A stretch of 64,000 nucleotides of DNA, from contig NZ_CP009251.1 in the NCBI RefSeq assembly GCF_001941345.1, forward strand, positions 124,001-188,000. Reading direction: 5' to 3'. Position 1 is the first letter of the stretch. Every line of letters begins with the position of its first letter. The notes under the pieces were generated by a model. The model made no database searches. It was not told the origin of the DNA and was given only the letters and a program-made list of their open reading frames with translations. Both the position numbers and the translations under genes were made by a program. Positions 49,875 through 59,738 of this stretch are shown here, piece by piece. The stretch is from Corynebacterium stationis. GTDB lineage: Bacteria; Actinomycetota; Actinomycetes; Mycobacteriales; Mycobacteriaceae.

Positions 49875-51536
49875 ATGAGTTCTGAGCACCAACCTGCTCG
49901 CGAGCCATCCTTATTGGATGCCTCCTGCGATAATTTTCTTGCAGACCTAGCGAAGCTAAGCCCAACGGACGCAACCGAATGGGGCATCGAAGGCTACGAA
50001 GGCGACCTGCAGGACTTTTCTCCTGACTACTTCACCGCGGTTGCAGACCGTACCCGTGAGATGGTCGCGGATCTAGACGCGCTAGATGACAGCACCGATG
50101 AGTCCGACGATGATGACGATTTTGATGACGTAGATTATGTCACCGCAGCAGTCCTGCGTGACCGTTTGTGCCTGGAGCTGGACCTGCACCACCACGGTGA
50201 GGATATTCGTAATCTCAATAACATTGCCTCCCCGGTACAAACGATCCGCGACACCTTGCTGCTGATGCCGCACGATACCGCTGAGCAAAAAGACGCAATT
50301 CGCTCTCGGCTGTCCAAGGTCGAGGCAGCGCTTCAGGGCTATCGCGAATCTTTGGTAGAAGCTGCTAACCAGGGGATGGTTCCACCAACTCGGCAGATCA
50401 ATGAAGTTATCGGCCAGTGCAATGCGCTTGCCGATGCCTCCTCGATGCTCGACGAACTCGGCTTAGAAGAGGGCAACGCAGAGGTCGAATCCGCGAAGAC
50501 AGCTTTCGATGACTTCTCGGGCTGGCTTTCGGCAGAACTACAGCCTTCTTCTTCTAACGAAGATGCTGTGGGTCGTGAACGTTATGCCCGTTTCTCGAAG
50601 CTTTTCGTCGGCGATTCTGTTGACCTCGATGAGGCTTATGAGTGGGGACTGCATCGTCTGCAGGAAATTCACGCTGAGCAGCTAAAGCTTGCTGAGGAGC
50701 TCTACGGTCCTGGCACCGCGCTGCGCACGGCGGTACGCAAGCTCAACGCCGATGAGCGCTACCAATTGCACGGCACTGATGCGCTCGTGGAGTGGATGCA
50801 AGGCGTTGCCGACAAGGTCATCTCCAACCTCAATGGCACTTACTTTGATATCCCCGAGCAAATCCAAACCATTGAGTGCAAGATTGATCCAGCCGGCACT
50901 GGCGGCATCTTCTACACTCAGCCGACTGAGGACTTCTCCCGTCCTGGTCGTATGTGGTGGTCGGTTCCTGCAGGCCAGGAAATCTTCCACACTTGGCAAG
51001 AACTGACGACTGTCCACCATGAGGGTGCGCCGGGTCACCACCTGCAGATTGGTACCGCGCTTTTGGAGTCCGACCTGAACTCCTGGCGTCGTAACGCCTG
51101 CTGGAATTCCGGACACGGCGAAGGCTGGGCCCTGTATGCCGAACAACTCATGGCGGAGCTAGGCTACCTCGAAGATCCTGGCTACCGCATGGGACTTTTG
51201 GATTCCCAGCGCCTGCGCGCTGCACGTGTTGTCGTAGATATCGGACTGCACTTGGGCAAGAAGACCCCGGACGGATCTGGCATCTGGGATAAGGCACACA
51301 TGAAGTCGTTTATGCGCGAGAACACCGCCATGGACGACGCGAACCTTGCTTTTGAGGTTAATCGTTATCTGGGCTGGCCAGGTCAGGCACCAAGCTATGC
51401 CATCGGTGAGCGCCTGTGGCACAAGACCCGCGATGATGCTGTCGCCCAAGGCATGACTACGCGAGAGTTCCACTCTGAAGCACTAGCGTTGGGTTCTATC
51501 CCGATGTCAATTTTGCGTGAGACCATCCTGGATTAA
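49875..51536 (+). CDS. DUF885-family probable zinc peptidase
   Basis: A 553-residue soluble protein. The family motif HHEGAPGHHLQIG (HExxPGHH type) and a downstream GEGWALYAEQL (E..W..Y) are present and probably bind zinc, as in M32/M1-like alpha-helical peptidases. No signal peptide is seen. An acidic stretch (DDSTDESDDDDDFDDVD, residues ~74-90) is an insertion not needed for the fold. Related actinobacterial proteins are annotated as X-Pro- or di-peptidyl peptidases, but activity here is not proven. -10-like GATA boxes upstream; the ATG lies close to a probable leaderless start. Confidence 0.85.
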   Translation: MSSEHQPAREPSLLDASCDNFLADLAKLSPTDATEWGIEGYEGDLQDFSPDYFTAVADRTREMVADLDALDDSTDESDDDDDFDDVDYVTAAVLRDRLCLELDLHHHGEDIRNLNNIASPVQTIRDTLLLMPHDTAEQKDAIRSRLSKVEAALQGYRESLVEAANQGMVPPTRQINEVIGQCNALADASSMLDELGLEEGNAEVESAKTAFDDFSGWLSAELQPSSSNEDAVGRERYARFSKLFVGDSVDLDEAYEWGLHRLQEIHAEQLKLAEELYGPGTALRTAVRKLNADERYQLHGTDALVEWMQGVADKVISNLNGTYFDIPEQIQTIECKIDPAGTGGIFYTQPTEDFSRPGRMWWSVPAGQEIFHTWQELTTVHHEGAPGHHLQIGTALLESDLNSWRRNACWNSGHGEGWALYAEQLMAELGYLEDPGYRMGLLDSQRLRAARVVVDIGLHLGKKTPDGSGIWDKAHMKSFMRENTAMDDANLAFEVNRYLGWPGQAPSYAIGERLWHKTRDDAVAQGMTTREFHSEALALGSIPMSILRETILD

Positions 51537-51558
51537 TTCGTCAATTTTGCGAAATCCT

Positions 51559-53193
51559 TTAAAAGGGTGGTTCTTCGGCCGTGGCATTTTCTTTCTTCTT
51601 TCGCCACGGCCGTTTCCAATTGTGCGGTAAGCGGCATGCGACCTTAGCTTTGTATTTGAACTCTTCTAACAGGTTTTCCGGTACAAGGCTTGCGAGTCTG
51701 TCGACTTGTTCCTGAACCCTGCGCTCGATTTCTTCCTTTTCAGCCGCGACTAGCTTCTTATGCACTCGCACCCACCCAGCGATGTCATTCGGTGGGGTGA
51801 AGTTGAGCCCCATTATGTTAGCGGCTTCGATGAGCATAAAGACGTTCGGACTTATCGATGGTGGGAACGGTTTGGTGAAGTCACCTTCGCGAAGCCAAGC
51901 TTGGGCAAGTTTGACATCATCGACCCACGTTTCATCCAGTAGGTCTTGGAATTCTTGCTCGCGCTTATCTGCGGCGGCGCGCTCGTGATACCAGTCATCG
52001 ATTTCTTGGGCCTGCTCATGTGCACGTTCTTGCGCATTTTTGCGCCGTGCGACAATCTTTTGAGCGAAAGACTGCAGCCAATTCTTCGCCCCGCGCCCAA
52101 TCGGACCATCTTGCGCGGAATCCGAGACCCAAGTTCCATCTTCGAAAATCCAGTAAATGACGTCCGAGATAGGGTCGACGATGTAATGCGCACGAGTATC
52201 GGTCTTGACGTTGTGGTGGTGTTGGCACAGTGCGAACAAGTTTGACGGCGAGGTCGGTCCACCCTCATCAAAGTTGTGGCGATGGTCGAGCTGGCAGTGC
52301 TGGGCTGGTACTGAGCATCCAGGCCAGCGGCAGGTGCCGTCACGGCCTTCGACGAATGTCCGTATCGCATCCGTTGGGCGGTAGCTAGCGGTTTCTGCAG
52401 TGGCAGCGGCGTCCATGTCGATGAAGGTGGCGTCTTCCCGAAGCCGCTCGACGGTTTCTGGTCCGACCCAACCCACGCCTTGCAGGTACGCCGGTACCCC
52501 CTCCAGATCTTTTGCGGTAAATAGCACTAGCTTGGTCTGAACCTGCTTGGCGTCAAGCTCTCCGGATAAGATTTTGAGAATTGCTTCAGCACGGCTGATA
52601 CCTAATTCTCGCGCTGTGGCTTTTACGCTCTCGTGAGCGGTCTCGATTTCTTCGTGCGGAGCTTCAATAGTTAGCGATGAGGCGTTTGCGCTCACCTGGG
52701 TTTTGGTGAATCGCCGTTGTGGGCGTGGATCTTTAACGGGAATGCGGTCATCGAATTCGGCGACCATTTGGCGCACGCGTTGCCCAATATTTCTTGGGCT
52801 GGGTAGGTGTTGATTGGCTGTTCGTGGGGTGAGGTAGCTGGTGATTTTGGCATCCAGCTCGGTAATCACTTCGGGCTCAGGAGTGGCGCCAAGCTTTGAT
52901 AAGGCGGTATCAATTGCGATAATGCGTGGAAAATCTAAATGCCAGTGAGTGGTGATGGCTTTATGGAGTTGCGGTAATTCAGTGGTTAAGCGCTGTAAAG
53001 CGACGAGGATTTTAATAACGTTATCGGGGGATTCGCCCGCCTGACGGGCATATTTTTCGCTAACTAATTCGCTATCTTCTTCGAAGTCTGGAATGAGCTT
53101 TAACCAAGCTTCATACTCCATGCTGCGGGTGGTGGAATAAAGTTGGGATAGTGGATTCTCTGGATTGTTGACTGCATAGAAACACGTACTCAT
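51559..53193 (-). CDS. DUF222/HNH endonuclease family protein (13E12-type)
   Basis: A 544-residue protein with an N-terminal helical DUF222 region (~60-270) and an HNH nuclease motif: GTCRWPGCSVPAQHCQLDHRHNFDEGGPTSPSNLFALCQHHHNVKT, with two CxxC-like zinc pairs and the central DHR/H...N...H. These proteins are multi-copy in actinobacteria and linked to mobile DNA; function is unknown. The ~230-residue tail after HNH is longer than usual and charged. ATG 53193 is used; the TTG at 53208 is unlikely. The GC content and codon use are slightly lower than neighbours. Confidence 0.85.
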   Translation of the reverse strand: MSTCFYAVNNPENPLSQLYSTTRSMEYEAWLKLIPDFEEDSELVSEKYARQAGESPDNVIKILVALQRLTTELPQLHKAITTHWHLDFPRIIAIDTALSKLGATPEPEVITELDAKITSYLTPRTANQHLPSPRNIGQRVRQMVAEFDDRIPVKDPRPQRRFTKTQVSANASSLTIEAPHEEIETAHESVKATARELGISRAEAILKILSGELDAKQVQTKLVLFTAKDLEGVPAYLQGVGWVGPETVERLREDATFIDMDAAATAETASYRPTDAIRTFVEGRDGTCRWPGCSVPAQHCQLDHRHNFDEGGPTSPSNLFALCQHHHNVKTDTRAHYIVDPISDVIYWIFEDGTWVSDSAQDGPIGRGAKNWLQSFAQKIVARRKNAQERAHEQAQEIDDWYHERAAADKREQEFQDLLDETWVDDVKLAQAWLREGDFTKPFPPSISPNVFMLIEAANIMGLNFTPPNDIAGWVRVHKKLVAAEKEEIERRVQEQVDRLASLVPENLLEEFKYKAKVACRLPHNWKRPWRKKKENATAEEPPF

Positions 53194-53306
53194 CGCATAT
53201 CCGTTCAACTAGAACACATTTTCTAAACTTGATGATATAGCCATTCAGGATTTCCTTCCAGTCGAACAAGATAACGAGTCCAAAACATTTACAGTTGCCC
53301 CAGGCG

Positions 53307-53768
53307 CTAGGTGGTGATGGTTTGTTCAATGCCGAGTCCGATGCCGGACAGGATCCGCACTGTAATGGCAACTTTGGGACGGTTAGCCAAGGCGGTGGCT
53401 TCGCCATATTCGCCGGCCAGGTAAACCGCCGCGCAACCAATGATGTGGATAACACCGAAAACTAAAATCTGCGCGCTAACCGGTGGCGCGGCTGCCTGCC
53501 TGGTGAAGTGAGGCAATAGCGCCAAGAAAGCAAGTAGGTCTTGGGGTTTAGTAGATTGATGCCCATGGCTTGGATGAGCAGGCGGATGCTGGGCTACATT
53601 CATCTTTACTTGGGCTGAAGGTGCTTCGCGTAGTGTCTGAATGCCGAGCCACACCATGTGTCCTACGCCAGTCAGTGTTAACGCAAGCATGGCAGTGTCA
53701 GATGCGGTCATAATAACGGCGATGCCGGCGGCAACAATTAATGTCGCGGTGATATGCTCGCCGAGCAC
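53307..53768 (-). pseudogene. Decayed LysE/RhtB-family amino-acid exporter
   Basis: The frame reads GEHITATLIVAAGIAVIMTASDTAMLAL, GHMVWLGIQTLREAPSA, then LLAFLALLPHFTRQAA and a final RPKVAITVRILSGIG, in the order of LysE/RhtB transporters. The central INLLNPK motif is present only in another frame (near 53540-53580), showing two compensating frame changes, and the first ~40 residues (PGPNN region) are missing or shifted: traces (NNPMAWSLV) run to 53811. The gene is non-functional. It was divergent from a likewise broken Lrp regulator, its probable former activator. Confidence 0.75.
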
Positions 53769-53809
53769 GCCCCTTACCGACCAGCGACCAGGCCATCGGG
53801 TTATTTCCC

Positions 53810-54128
53810 ATGGACGCTATAGACATGAAGATTCTTTCAATCTTAGGTAGGGATGGGCGCGCGACGATGACAGATATTGCCGCGGAATTAAACCTCAGCC
53901 TCTCAGCTTGTCATCGGCGATTTCGGGATTTCGAGGCTGTTAGGGCAGCCGGGCTCCCAGCTGCATATCGCGGCGGAGTGTAAGAATGCTTTTCAGCAGC
54001 TTTACGATGAGGTATTGTCCCAACTTCCTGGCATTCGTCGTTTAACCTCAACGCTGATTATGAGTACCGTTGTGCCGCATCAGATGCTGCAGTCGCTTTC
54101 AGGAAGTTTTGCCCCGGCCACGAAATAG
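53810..54128 (+). pseudogene. Decayed Lrp/AsnC-family regulator
   Basis: The ATG at 53810 opens MDAIDMKILSILGRDGRATMTDIAAELNLSLSACHRRFRDFE, a complete Lrp helix-turn-helix, but the frame stops near 53981 after out-of-place residues. From about 53984 another frame reads NAFQQLYDEVLSQLPGIRRLTSTLIMSTVV to the stop at 54126-54128, the end of the Lrp effector domain. About 60 residues of the middle are missing, so an internal deletion with frameshift has killed it. Overlaps the end of the AbrB-type membrane gene by 30 nt. Confidence 0.78.
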
Positions 54129-55154
54129 GACCCTGAGGATATGCGGCAGGTAGGCCGCGACGGTAAGAACCAAGATGAGGCGGATAATCTGCAGGGAGAC
54201 CACGATTGGGCCGGCGCCGCCTTCAGAGGAAAGTGCCAAGACGGTTTCTAGGGCACCTGGGCTGGTGGCGAGGTAGGCCTCGAAGTAGGTGATGTCGAAG
54301 ACCGTCATGACTGGCACTGCGAGGGTCGCGCAGGAGCCTAAGATGAGTGCGATGAGACCAAAGGTTGCAGGCAGCTGGCGTCCAAAGTGTCGCAGCGTGG
54401 GCATGGAAAGTCCACCGCCGCAGACCCAGCCGATGGATAGGAAGGCCATGATGCGGAATATTTCGAGCGGCTGCATGGTGACGGCGTCGGGAAGCAAAAA
54501 AGACACCAGCACGGTGAGCACAACTGGTCCCATGACTGAAGCCACGGGGATGCGTAGCTTTTGGCCTAGAGGTTCGCCGAATGCTGCAATCGCGACGATT
54601 AAAAGTATCACCCACCATTGCGTATTCGCGTGGAGTGAGGCATCGGTATCGCCGGATGGATGCGGCATAAACGTTACTAGCAGCGGCAAACTAACGGAGA
54701 CGCACAACAGGCGCAGGTACTGAGTGAGGGCGACGTAGCGGAAGTCGGCTCCTAATTCATCGGCAAGCGGCGGCATCATCGACGCACCACCGGGCAGAAG
54801 AGAAAGCACGCCGGTCTCGCGGGAAATTGCGCCCTTTTGCATCTTGGCCAGCAATAAGCCGCCCACCATGCAGAAAGCGATGGAAGCTATGCCAACAGCG
54901 ATGCCCATGGGGACATACTTGATGAGCTGGCTTGCCGATGACAACGTCAACGGCACCGCCGCCATAATTCCAATGAACCCGCGTGAGATGCCATAAAAGT
55001 GCTTGTTGACCGGCATATCACGTTGCGAAATCAGTGCTGCGGCACCCGATGCCACAATAGCTGCGAGAATCCATGCCGCGGGCACATTGAGCCAGTCAAA
55101 GAGAAAACCCAGCACTATCGATGCCGGGACCACGACTAACCAGCGGAAATCCAT
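54099..55154 (-). CDS. AbrB-family membrane protein (AbrB duplication type)
   Basis: A 351-residue membrane protein of about ten helices in two similar halves. Family features: VPAAWILAAIVASG, SRGFIGIMAAVPLT, LLPGGASMMPPLADELGADFRYVALTQYLRLLCV in the first half, and SPGALETVLALSSEGGAGPIVVSLQIIRLILVL in the second, the duplicated 'PGG...A...D...V...Q..R' motif. Such proteins are labelled AbrB regulator or ammonia monooxygenase in databases, but the sequence is that of a transporter-like membrane protein. Substrate unknown. Divergent from the TauE-type gene. Confidence 0.87.
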   Translation of the reverse strand: MDFRWLVVVPASIVLGFLFDWLNVPAAWILAAIVASGAAALISQRDMPVNKHFYGISRGFIGIMAAVPLTLSSASQLIKYVPMGIAVGIASIAFCMVGGLLLAKMQKGAISRETGVLSLLPGGASMMPPLADELGADFRYVALTQYLRLLCVSVSLPLLVTFMPHPSGDTDASLHANTQWWVILLIVAIAAFGEPLGQKLRIPVASVMGPVVLTVLVSFLLPDAVTMQPLEIFRIMAFLSIGWVCGGGLSMPTLRHFGRQLPATFGLIALILGSCATLAVPVMTVFDITYFEAYLATSPGALETVLALSSEGGAGPIVVSLQIIRLILVLTVAAYLPHILRVLFRGRGKTS

Positions 55155-55218
55155 GTGCCTGCCTTAACCATTGGCGTATCCAAGACTCTCTAGGGTATCA
55201 CCGGTTTATAGTAATGCC

Positions 55219-55989
55219 ATGGAACTAGAGCTTGCGCAGTGGGCGCTTTTGTTGGGCGGCGCCGCAGTTGCGGGTTGGGTGGATGCTGTTATCGGCGGCG
55301 GGGGACTAGTGCTTATCCCGTTGATTATGGCGGTGATTCCCGGAGTCGCGCCTGCCACGGCACTGGCGACTAATAAACTGGCTGCGGTATCGGGCACGGC
55401 ATCGGCCGCTTTTACGCTGATGCGCACGGTGCAACCGCCGATGAAAGAGACTTTAAAATTAGGGCTCATCGCGGGTATTGCGTCCGGCGTCGGTGCGCTT
55501 GCAGCGACTTTGATGCAAGAAGAATTCATGCGCCCGCTAATTATCGTGCTGCTGCTCGCAGTGGGTACCTTCGTGGCTTTCAAACCATCGTTTGGCACCG
55601 GCAACTCTGATGGCGTGCGCGGTGGTTGGCGCACGTGGGCAGCCCTTGCGGCCTGCGCTGGTATTGGATTCTACGATGGCATCTTTGGTCCCGGCACCGG
55701 CATGTTCCTCATCATGAGCTTTACCGCTATCTTTTCGCAGAATTTCATTAAATCTGCTGCCATGGCCAAAGTAGTTAATACGGCGACAAACCTCGGTGGC
55801 CTCGCCACATTCATTATCGGCGGGCACGTGTGGTGGACGCTCGGTATTGCCTTAGCCATTGCGAATATCGCGGGTGCGCAACTGGGAGCGCGCACCGTCC
55901 TTGGTGGCGGCACCAAATTGGTGCGCTACGCGCTGCTTACTTTAGTCGTGGTGATGTCGGTGAATCTGGCTTACCAACAGTGGTTTTAG
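55219..55989 (+). CDS. TauE/SafE-family anion exporter
   Basis: A 256-residue membrane protein with about eight helices. TauE signature: AGWVDAVIGGGGLVLIPLIM near the start (GGGG loop), ATNKLAAVSGTASAAFT, and in the second half GFYDGIFGPGTGMFLIMSFTAIF plus AKVVNTATNLGGLATFI. Such proteins export sulfite, sulfonates or other organic anions. TATAGT lies 6 nt before the ATG at 55219 (leaderless); the frame open from 55171 is not used. The hrpB stop on the other strand follows directly. Confidence 0.9.
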   Translation: MELELAQWALLLGGAAVAGWVDAVIGGGGLVLIPLIMAVIPGVAPATALATNKLAAVSGTASAAFTLMRTVQPPMKETLKLGLIAGIASGVGALAATLMQEEFMRPLIIVLLLAVGTFVAFKPSFGTGNSDGVRGGWRTWAALAACAGIGFYDGIFGPGTGMFLIMSFTAIFSQNFIKSAAMAKVVNTATNLGGLATFIIGGHVWWTLGIALAIANIAGAQLGARTVLGGGTKLVRYALLTLVVVMSVNLAYQQWF

Positions 55990-58335
55990 CTACATTCGGT
56001 TCTTGGTGCGGGCGGTGGCTTGAGCTGTCCACGGATCTTCCGGCCAGGGATGCTTGGGATAACGCCCGCGCATATCGGCGCGTACTCCGGCATAGGGGCC
56101 AGACCAAAAACTCTTTAAATCATCGGTGACTGCCAGTGGTCTTCCAGCAGGGGAGAGCAGATGAAACTGCACGCGTACCCCGGCGCATTCAGGTGACTCA
56201 CTAAGGCCGAAACACTCTTGCAATTTCATCCGGGCGACGGGGCGTCCAGTCGAATAGTCGATCCGCGGATGCGAACCAGACGGCACTGATAATCGTGCGG
56301 GCGCGAGGTCCTCGAGTGAGTTCGCCTCGGGCCAGGGCATGAGACGCTGTAGCGCCTGGTACATATCTATTTCCTTGGGCGAGGCGCCATGCGCCATGGC
56401 ATCGAGTTCAGGACCCAGCCAGTACTCTGGGTCAGAGGATTCCACGTCGGGCCACGGTTCACCAAGCTGCGCATGCAAGAAATTCAAACGCTCGCGCAAA
56501 GACTGTGCCTTGCCAGAAAAGGTGAAGAGGGATAGGCCTTCGGTGCGGATGCCATCGGCAAGCGCGGCGGAAGCCTGCTCTGGTGGAACCTTAACTGGCG
56601 TGCTGGACAACTCGATGGCCCCTGAACGCTTAATCGCGCGGCCCTGCAGCTTGCCGCCGGTGAAGGTCGCGGTAAGAGTTTCTTCGACGCCGATGATGTC
56701 GAGGGCGTCGCGTTCGGAAATGGTGGCTGCCGCGCGAATGACTGAGCCTGCCTTGCCCGCGCCGGTTTTAGATACGCTGACCTCAGCGATTGAGAGCCAT
56801 TCACTTGCCCGCAAGGCGTTATATTCTGGCGGCAGCCAGGCTCGGGTCCCGGAAGCCAAGAGGTAGTCAGAATCGGAAACTTTCTTGGCTATGCGCTGCG
56901 GAAAGGCCAAACCGGTGATGACGCCGGGATCCTTGCTGCCGGAAGAAGTGGAACCTTTCACCAGGCTGCGTAGGCGCTTGACCTCGCGCTGGGGTGGTTG
57001 GGCCGTGGCAATATTGCCCGAGGGGGAGTCGGATAAAACCGCGATGGTCTCTGCCGCCTGCGGGCCGCATTCGAGCAGCGCGCGGCCAAGGCGCGGATGC
57101 AGCGGTAGTTTGGACAACCTGGTGCCCAGCGCGGTGATCGTGCCATCCTGAACTGCGCCGATGTCGGTGAGTGCCTGCTGTGCCTGCATCCAGGCATTAT
57201 GCGGTGGTTTGTCGGGCAGTGGGAAGTCCGCCCCGCCACCCCAGGCTGCAATGAGTAGTGCGGCCTCAGTGAGATCGGAGGTCGCTATTTCTGGAGTGAT
57301 GTGCGCGGCCGCATGCTGATAATCCGATTGGGAATAAGCACGGATCACGGTGCCAGGTCCTTCACGCCCGGCACGACCTGCGCGCTGATCCACCGTGGAT
57401 TGCGCAGCGGAAATAGTGACCAGCCCGGTCATGCCACGGGCAGCGTCACGGCGCGGCACACGTGAAAGGCCGGAATCGATCACCGCGCGCACACCAGGCA
57501 CGGTCAGGGAGGATTCGGCGATGGAGGTGGAGACCACGATTCGCGGGGTATCGGAAGGCCTGAGTGCCTGATCCTGTTCGGTAGAACTCAGACGGCCGTG
57601 CAGCGGCAGCGCGCCGGGAATCTGCATACAGACTTGCTCAACTTCGCGCACGCCAGGGACGAACACGAGGACGGAATGGCCGGTCGTTTCCCGCGCTAAT
57701 TGTGCCTGCGTGGCCAAATGCGTGAGAAATTCCCGCGTGCAGCCAGCGCGCCCGGGGTGCGGGGCGTAGTGCGTATCCAGCGGATAGGTCACCGCCGGGG
57801 TATCCAGCACGGAAGCATTCATCAAATTTGCGAAATGCTGCGCATCTAAGGTGGCGGACATGGCGACGATGGAGAGGTCATCGCGAAGCTCTGCTAATTC
57901 CAACAGCATGGCTAGCACCAGGTCGGTGTCTAATTGGCGCTCGTGGACTTCATCGATAGCTACGGCGTTAACGCCGGTGAGCTCGGGGTCGGTGAGTAGG
58001 CGCCGCAGCAGTACGCCCGGGGTCATGAATTCCACGTGTGTGCCTGGGTGGTGTTCGCCGCGGATACTAAAGCCGACCTTGTCGCCGATACGACTGCCAT
58101 CGAGCTGTGCCAAACGCCGCGCCGCAGCGCGCACAGCCACGCGTCGAGGTGCGGTGACCAGCACTTTGCCGAAATGATTCGCGAGCGCCGGCGGCACCAG
58201 GGTGGTCTTACCGGTACCGGGCGGAGCTTGCACAACCAGGCGGCCGGTCTGCGCGATAAGCTGTGGCAGCCGGTCAATATCGTTGGCAACGGGCAGGCCC
58301 TGGCCAATCGCGGAAAGATTAAAAGCAGAAGACAT
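55990..58335 (-). CDS. hrpB: ATP-dependent helicase HrpB
   Basis: A 781-residue DEAH-type helicase. Motifs: QAPPGTGKTTLVPPAL (I), TAPRRVAVRAAARRL (Ia), IDEVHERQLDTDL (II, DEVH), MSATLD (III), VFVPGVREVEQV (IV), VSTSIAESSLTVPGVRAVIDSG (V) and QRAGRAGREGPG (VI), then the HrpB-specific C-terminal domain. The role of HrpB in bacteria is not settled; RNA remodelling is suspected. It lies 2 nt after the acetyltransferase gene on the same strand, so the two are co-transcribed. Ribosome binding site lies in the upstream gene. Confidence 0.95.
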   Translation of the reverse strand: MSSAFNLSAIGQGLPVANDIDRLPQLIAQTGRLVVQAPPGTGKTTLVPPALANHFGKVLVTAPRRVAVRAAARRLAQLDGSRIGDKVGFSIRGEHHPGTHVEFMTPGVLLRRLLTDPELTGVNAVAIDEVHERQLDTDLVLAMLLELAELRDDLSIVAMSATLDAQHFANLMNASVLDTPAVTYPLDTHYAPHPGRAGCTREFLTHLATQAQLARETTGHSVLVFVPGVREVEQVCMQIPGALPLHGRLSSTEQDQALRPSDTPRIVVSTSIAESSLTVPGVRAVIDSGLSRVPRRDAARGMTGLVTISAAQSTVDQRAGRAGREGPGTVIRAYSQSDYQHAAAHITPEIATSDLTEAALLIAAWGGGADFPLPDKPPHNAWMQAQQALTDIGAVQDGTITALGTRLSKLPLHPRLGRALLECGPQAAETIAVLSDSPSGNIATAQPPQREVKRLRSLVKGSTSSGSKDPGVITGLAFPQRIAKKVSDSDYLLASGTRAWLPPEYNALRASEWLSIAEVSVSKTGAGKAGSVIRAAATISERDALDIIGVEETLTATFTGGKLQGRAIKRSGAIELSSTPVKVPPEQASAALADGIRTEGLSLFTFSGKAQSLRERLNFLHAQLGEPWPDVESSDPEYWLGPELDAMAHGASPKEIDMYQALQRLMPWPEANSLEDLAPARLSVPSGSHPRIDYSTGRPVARMKLQECFGLSESPECAGVRVQFHLLSPAGRPLAVTDDLKSFWSGPYAGVRADMRGRYPKHPWPEDPWTAQATARTKNRM

Positions 58336-58337
58336 AG

Positions 58338-58910
58338 TTATTTATCGAGCGTACGCACAACCTTGCCGGGGGAGCCCAGCACCAAAGAATTATCAGGAAT
58401 ATCGCGGGTGACCAGCGTGCCGGCACCAATGACGCATTGCTTACCGATGCTAACCCCCGGAAACACAGTCACATTCGCCCCTAACCAGGTGTTATCCCCA
58501 ATAGAAATCGGCTTTGCCTGCTCCCAGCCTTCGCGGCGCATCTGATGGTCTGCCACCGGATGCCCAACCGTAATAAGTGAGCAGTTGGGTCCAATCATGA
58601 CATCATCGCCCAAGGTAATCGGTGCTTGCGCCAGAATGGTCGCATTAAAGTTAATGAAGACTCTTTCGCCACAGCGCAGGTTGGTGCCGAATTCAATATT
58701 AAGGGGTGCATGAATCATTGTGGAGCCCGAATCCGGGTGGATCAGCTTGGCGATGACCTCACGTGCCTTTTCCGGATCCGTATTTCCTAAATCATTGAGC
58801 TGCTTTGCGAGTTTGAAGCCTCGTACCTGCTCGGACGTAGTCTCCGGGGTACGAGGCATAAACCATTGGCCGGAGACCATGGCTTCCCACTGATTTTGCT
58901 GCTTAGTCAT
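58338..58910 (-). CDS. Sugar O-acetyltransferase (maltose/galactoside type)
   Basis: A 190-residue left-handed beta-helix acetyltransferase. The Mac N-terminal domain (QWEAMVSGQWFMPRTPE, ~8-60) is followed by hexapeptide repeats: INFNATILAQAPITLGDDVMIGPNCSLIT, catalytic His in VGHPVADHQMRREG, then IGDNTWLGANVTVFPGVSIGKQCVIGAGTLVTRDIPDNSLVLGSPGKVVR. It acetylates a hydroxyl of a sugar, using acetyl-CoA; the natural acceptor is unknown. Upstream of hrpB with 2 nt between them; divergent from alkB. Confidence 0.92.
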   Translation of the reverse strand: MTKQQNQWEAMVSGQWFMPRTPETTSEQVRGFKLAKQLNDLGNTDPEKAREVIAKLIHPDSGSTMIHAPLNIEFGTNLRCGERVFINFNATILAQAPITLGDDVMIGPNCSLITVGHPVADHQMRREGWEQAKPISIGDNTWLGANVTVFPGVSIGKQCVIGAGTLVTRDIPDNSLVLGSPGKVVRTLDK

Positions 58911-58952
58911 AGATTCATTGTGTCAAAAAGCTCGGCGATTAGGATAAGGGTC

Positions 58953-59633
58953 ATGTTGTTTCATGGCATCGAGCGCAATCCGTCGAAGGTAAAGCCAGGC
59001 GTTGCGCACGTCCCCGGCTGGTTGGATACCTCGGTGCAGCGGGCCTTGGTGAGCCAGCTTCGCGATGAAGCCCGCATCATGGCCGGCACACCCATGGCTA
59101 TGCACAAGCCGGTGTTGAAATCTGGCGGACAGATGAGCGTATTTATGCTGCACTTAGGTCATTTCTGGGACCATCAGACCTACCGTTACGTGGACCGCAT
59201 AGCCGACACACGCGTTCGTCCAGTCCCGCACAACCTTCTGGATATAGCGCACCGTGGATTGCAGGCAGCTGCCGATGTCGCCGAAGAACTCTCACCCTGG
59301 GTAGATAGCTTTCGTCCCGATATGGCGCTGATTAACTTCTATCCGCCAGGTGCCACGATGGGAATGCACCAAGATGCTTATGAAACTACGCTCGCTCCGA
59401 TTGTGTCTTTGTCCATCGGTGATGAAGCAGTCTTCCGCATCGGTAGTACTGAGCACCGCAATAAACCGTGGGATGACATCGCCCTGCTCTCAGGCGACCT
59501 CGTCGTCTTCGGCGGCCCCAACCGCCAAGCCTTCCACGGCATTCCCGAAACCCGCCCCGGTACCCTCGATGAATCCTGCGGTCTTACAGAAGGCCGCATC
59601 AACATCACCTTCCGGCAGGTTTATCCGAGGTAA
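58953..59633 (+). CDS. alkB: AlkB-type DNA/RNA dealkylating dioxygenase
   Basis: A 226-residue Fe(II)/2-oxoglutarate dioxygenase that removes methyl groups from 1-methyladenine and 3-methylcytosine. The iron ligands are in MHQDAYE (His139, Asp141) and AFHGIPE (His195); RINITFR supplies the 2-oxoglutarate arginines (Arg215, Arg221). NFYPPGATMGMHQD is the usual AlkB stretch. The ATG at 58953 follows TAGGAT and AAGGG. Together with the alkyltransferase-like gene at 61474 the region holds two alkylation-damage genes, though not in one operon. Confidence 0.93.
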   Translation: MLFHGIERNPSKVKPGVAHVPGWLDTSVQRALVSQLRDEARIMAGTPMAMHKPVLKSGGQMSVFMLHLGHFWDHQTYRYVDRIADTRVRPVPHNLLDIAHRGLQAAADVAEELSPWVDSFRPDMALINFYPPGATMGMHQDAYETTLAPIVSLSIGDEAVFRIGSTEHRNKPWDDIALLSGDLVVFGGPNRQAFHGIPETRPGTLDESCGLTEGRINITFRQVYPR

Positions 59634-59738
59634 CTGGGAGCGGTACGGTAGACCCTAGGAGCCCCTTGCATTCCTAATTTGTGAATGAAATCCGTGCGAG
59701 GGCTGTGGCAGGAGTCTCATTGGCATATTGTGGGGTGC

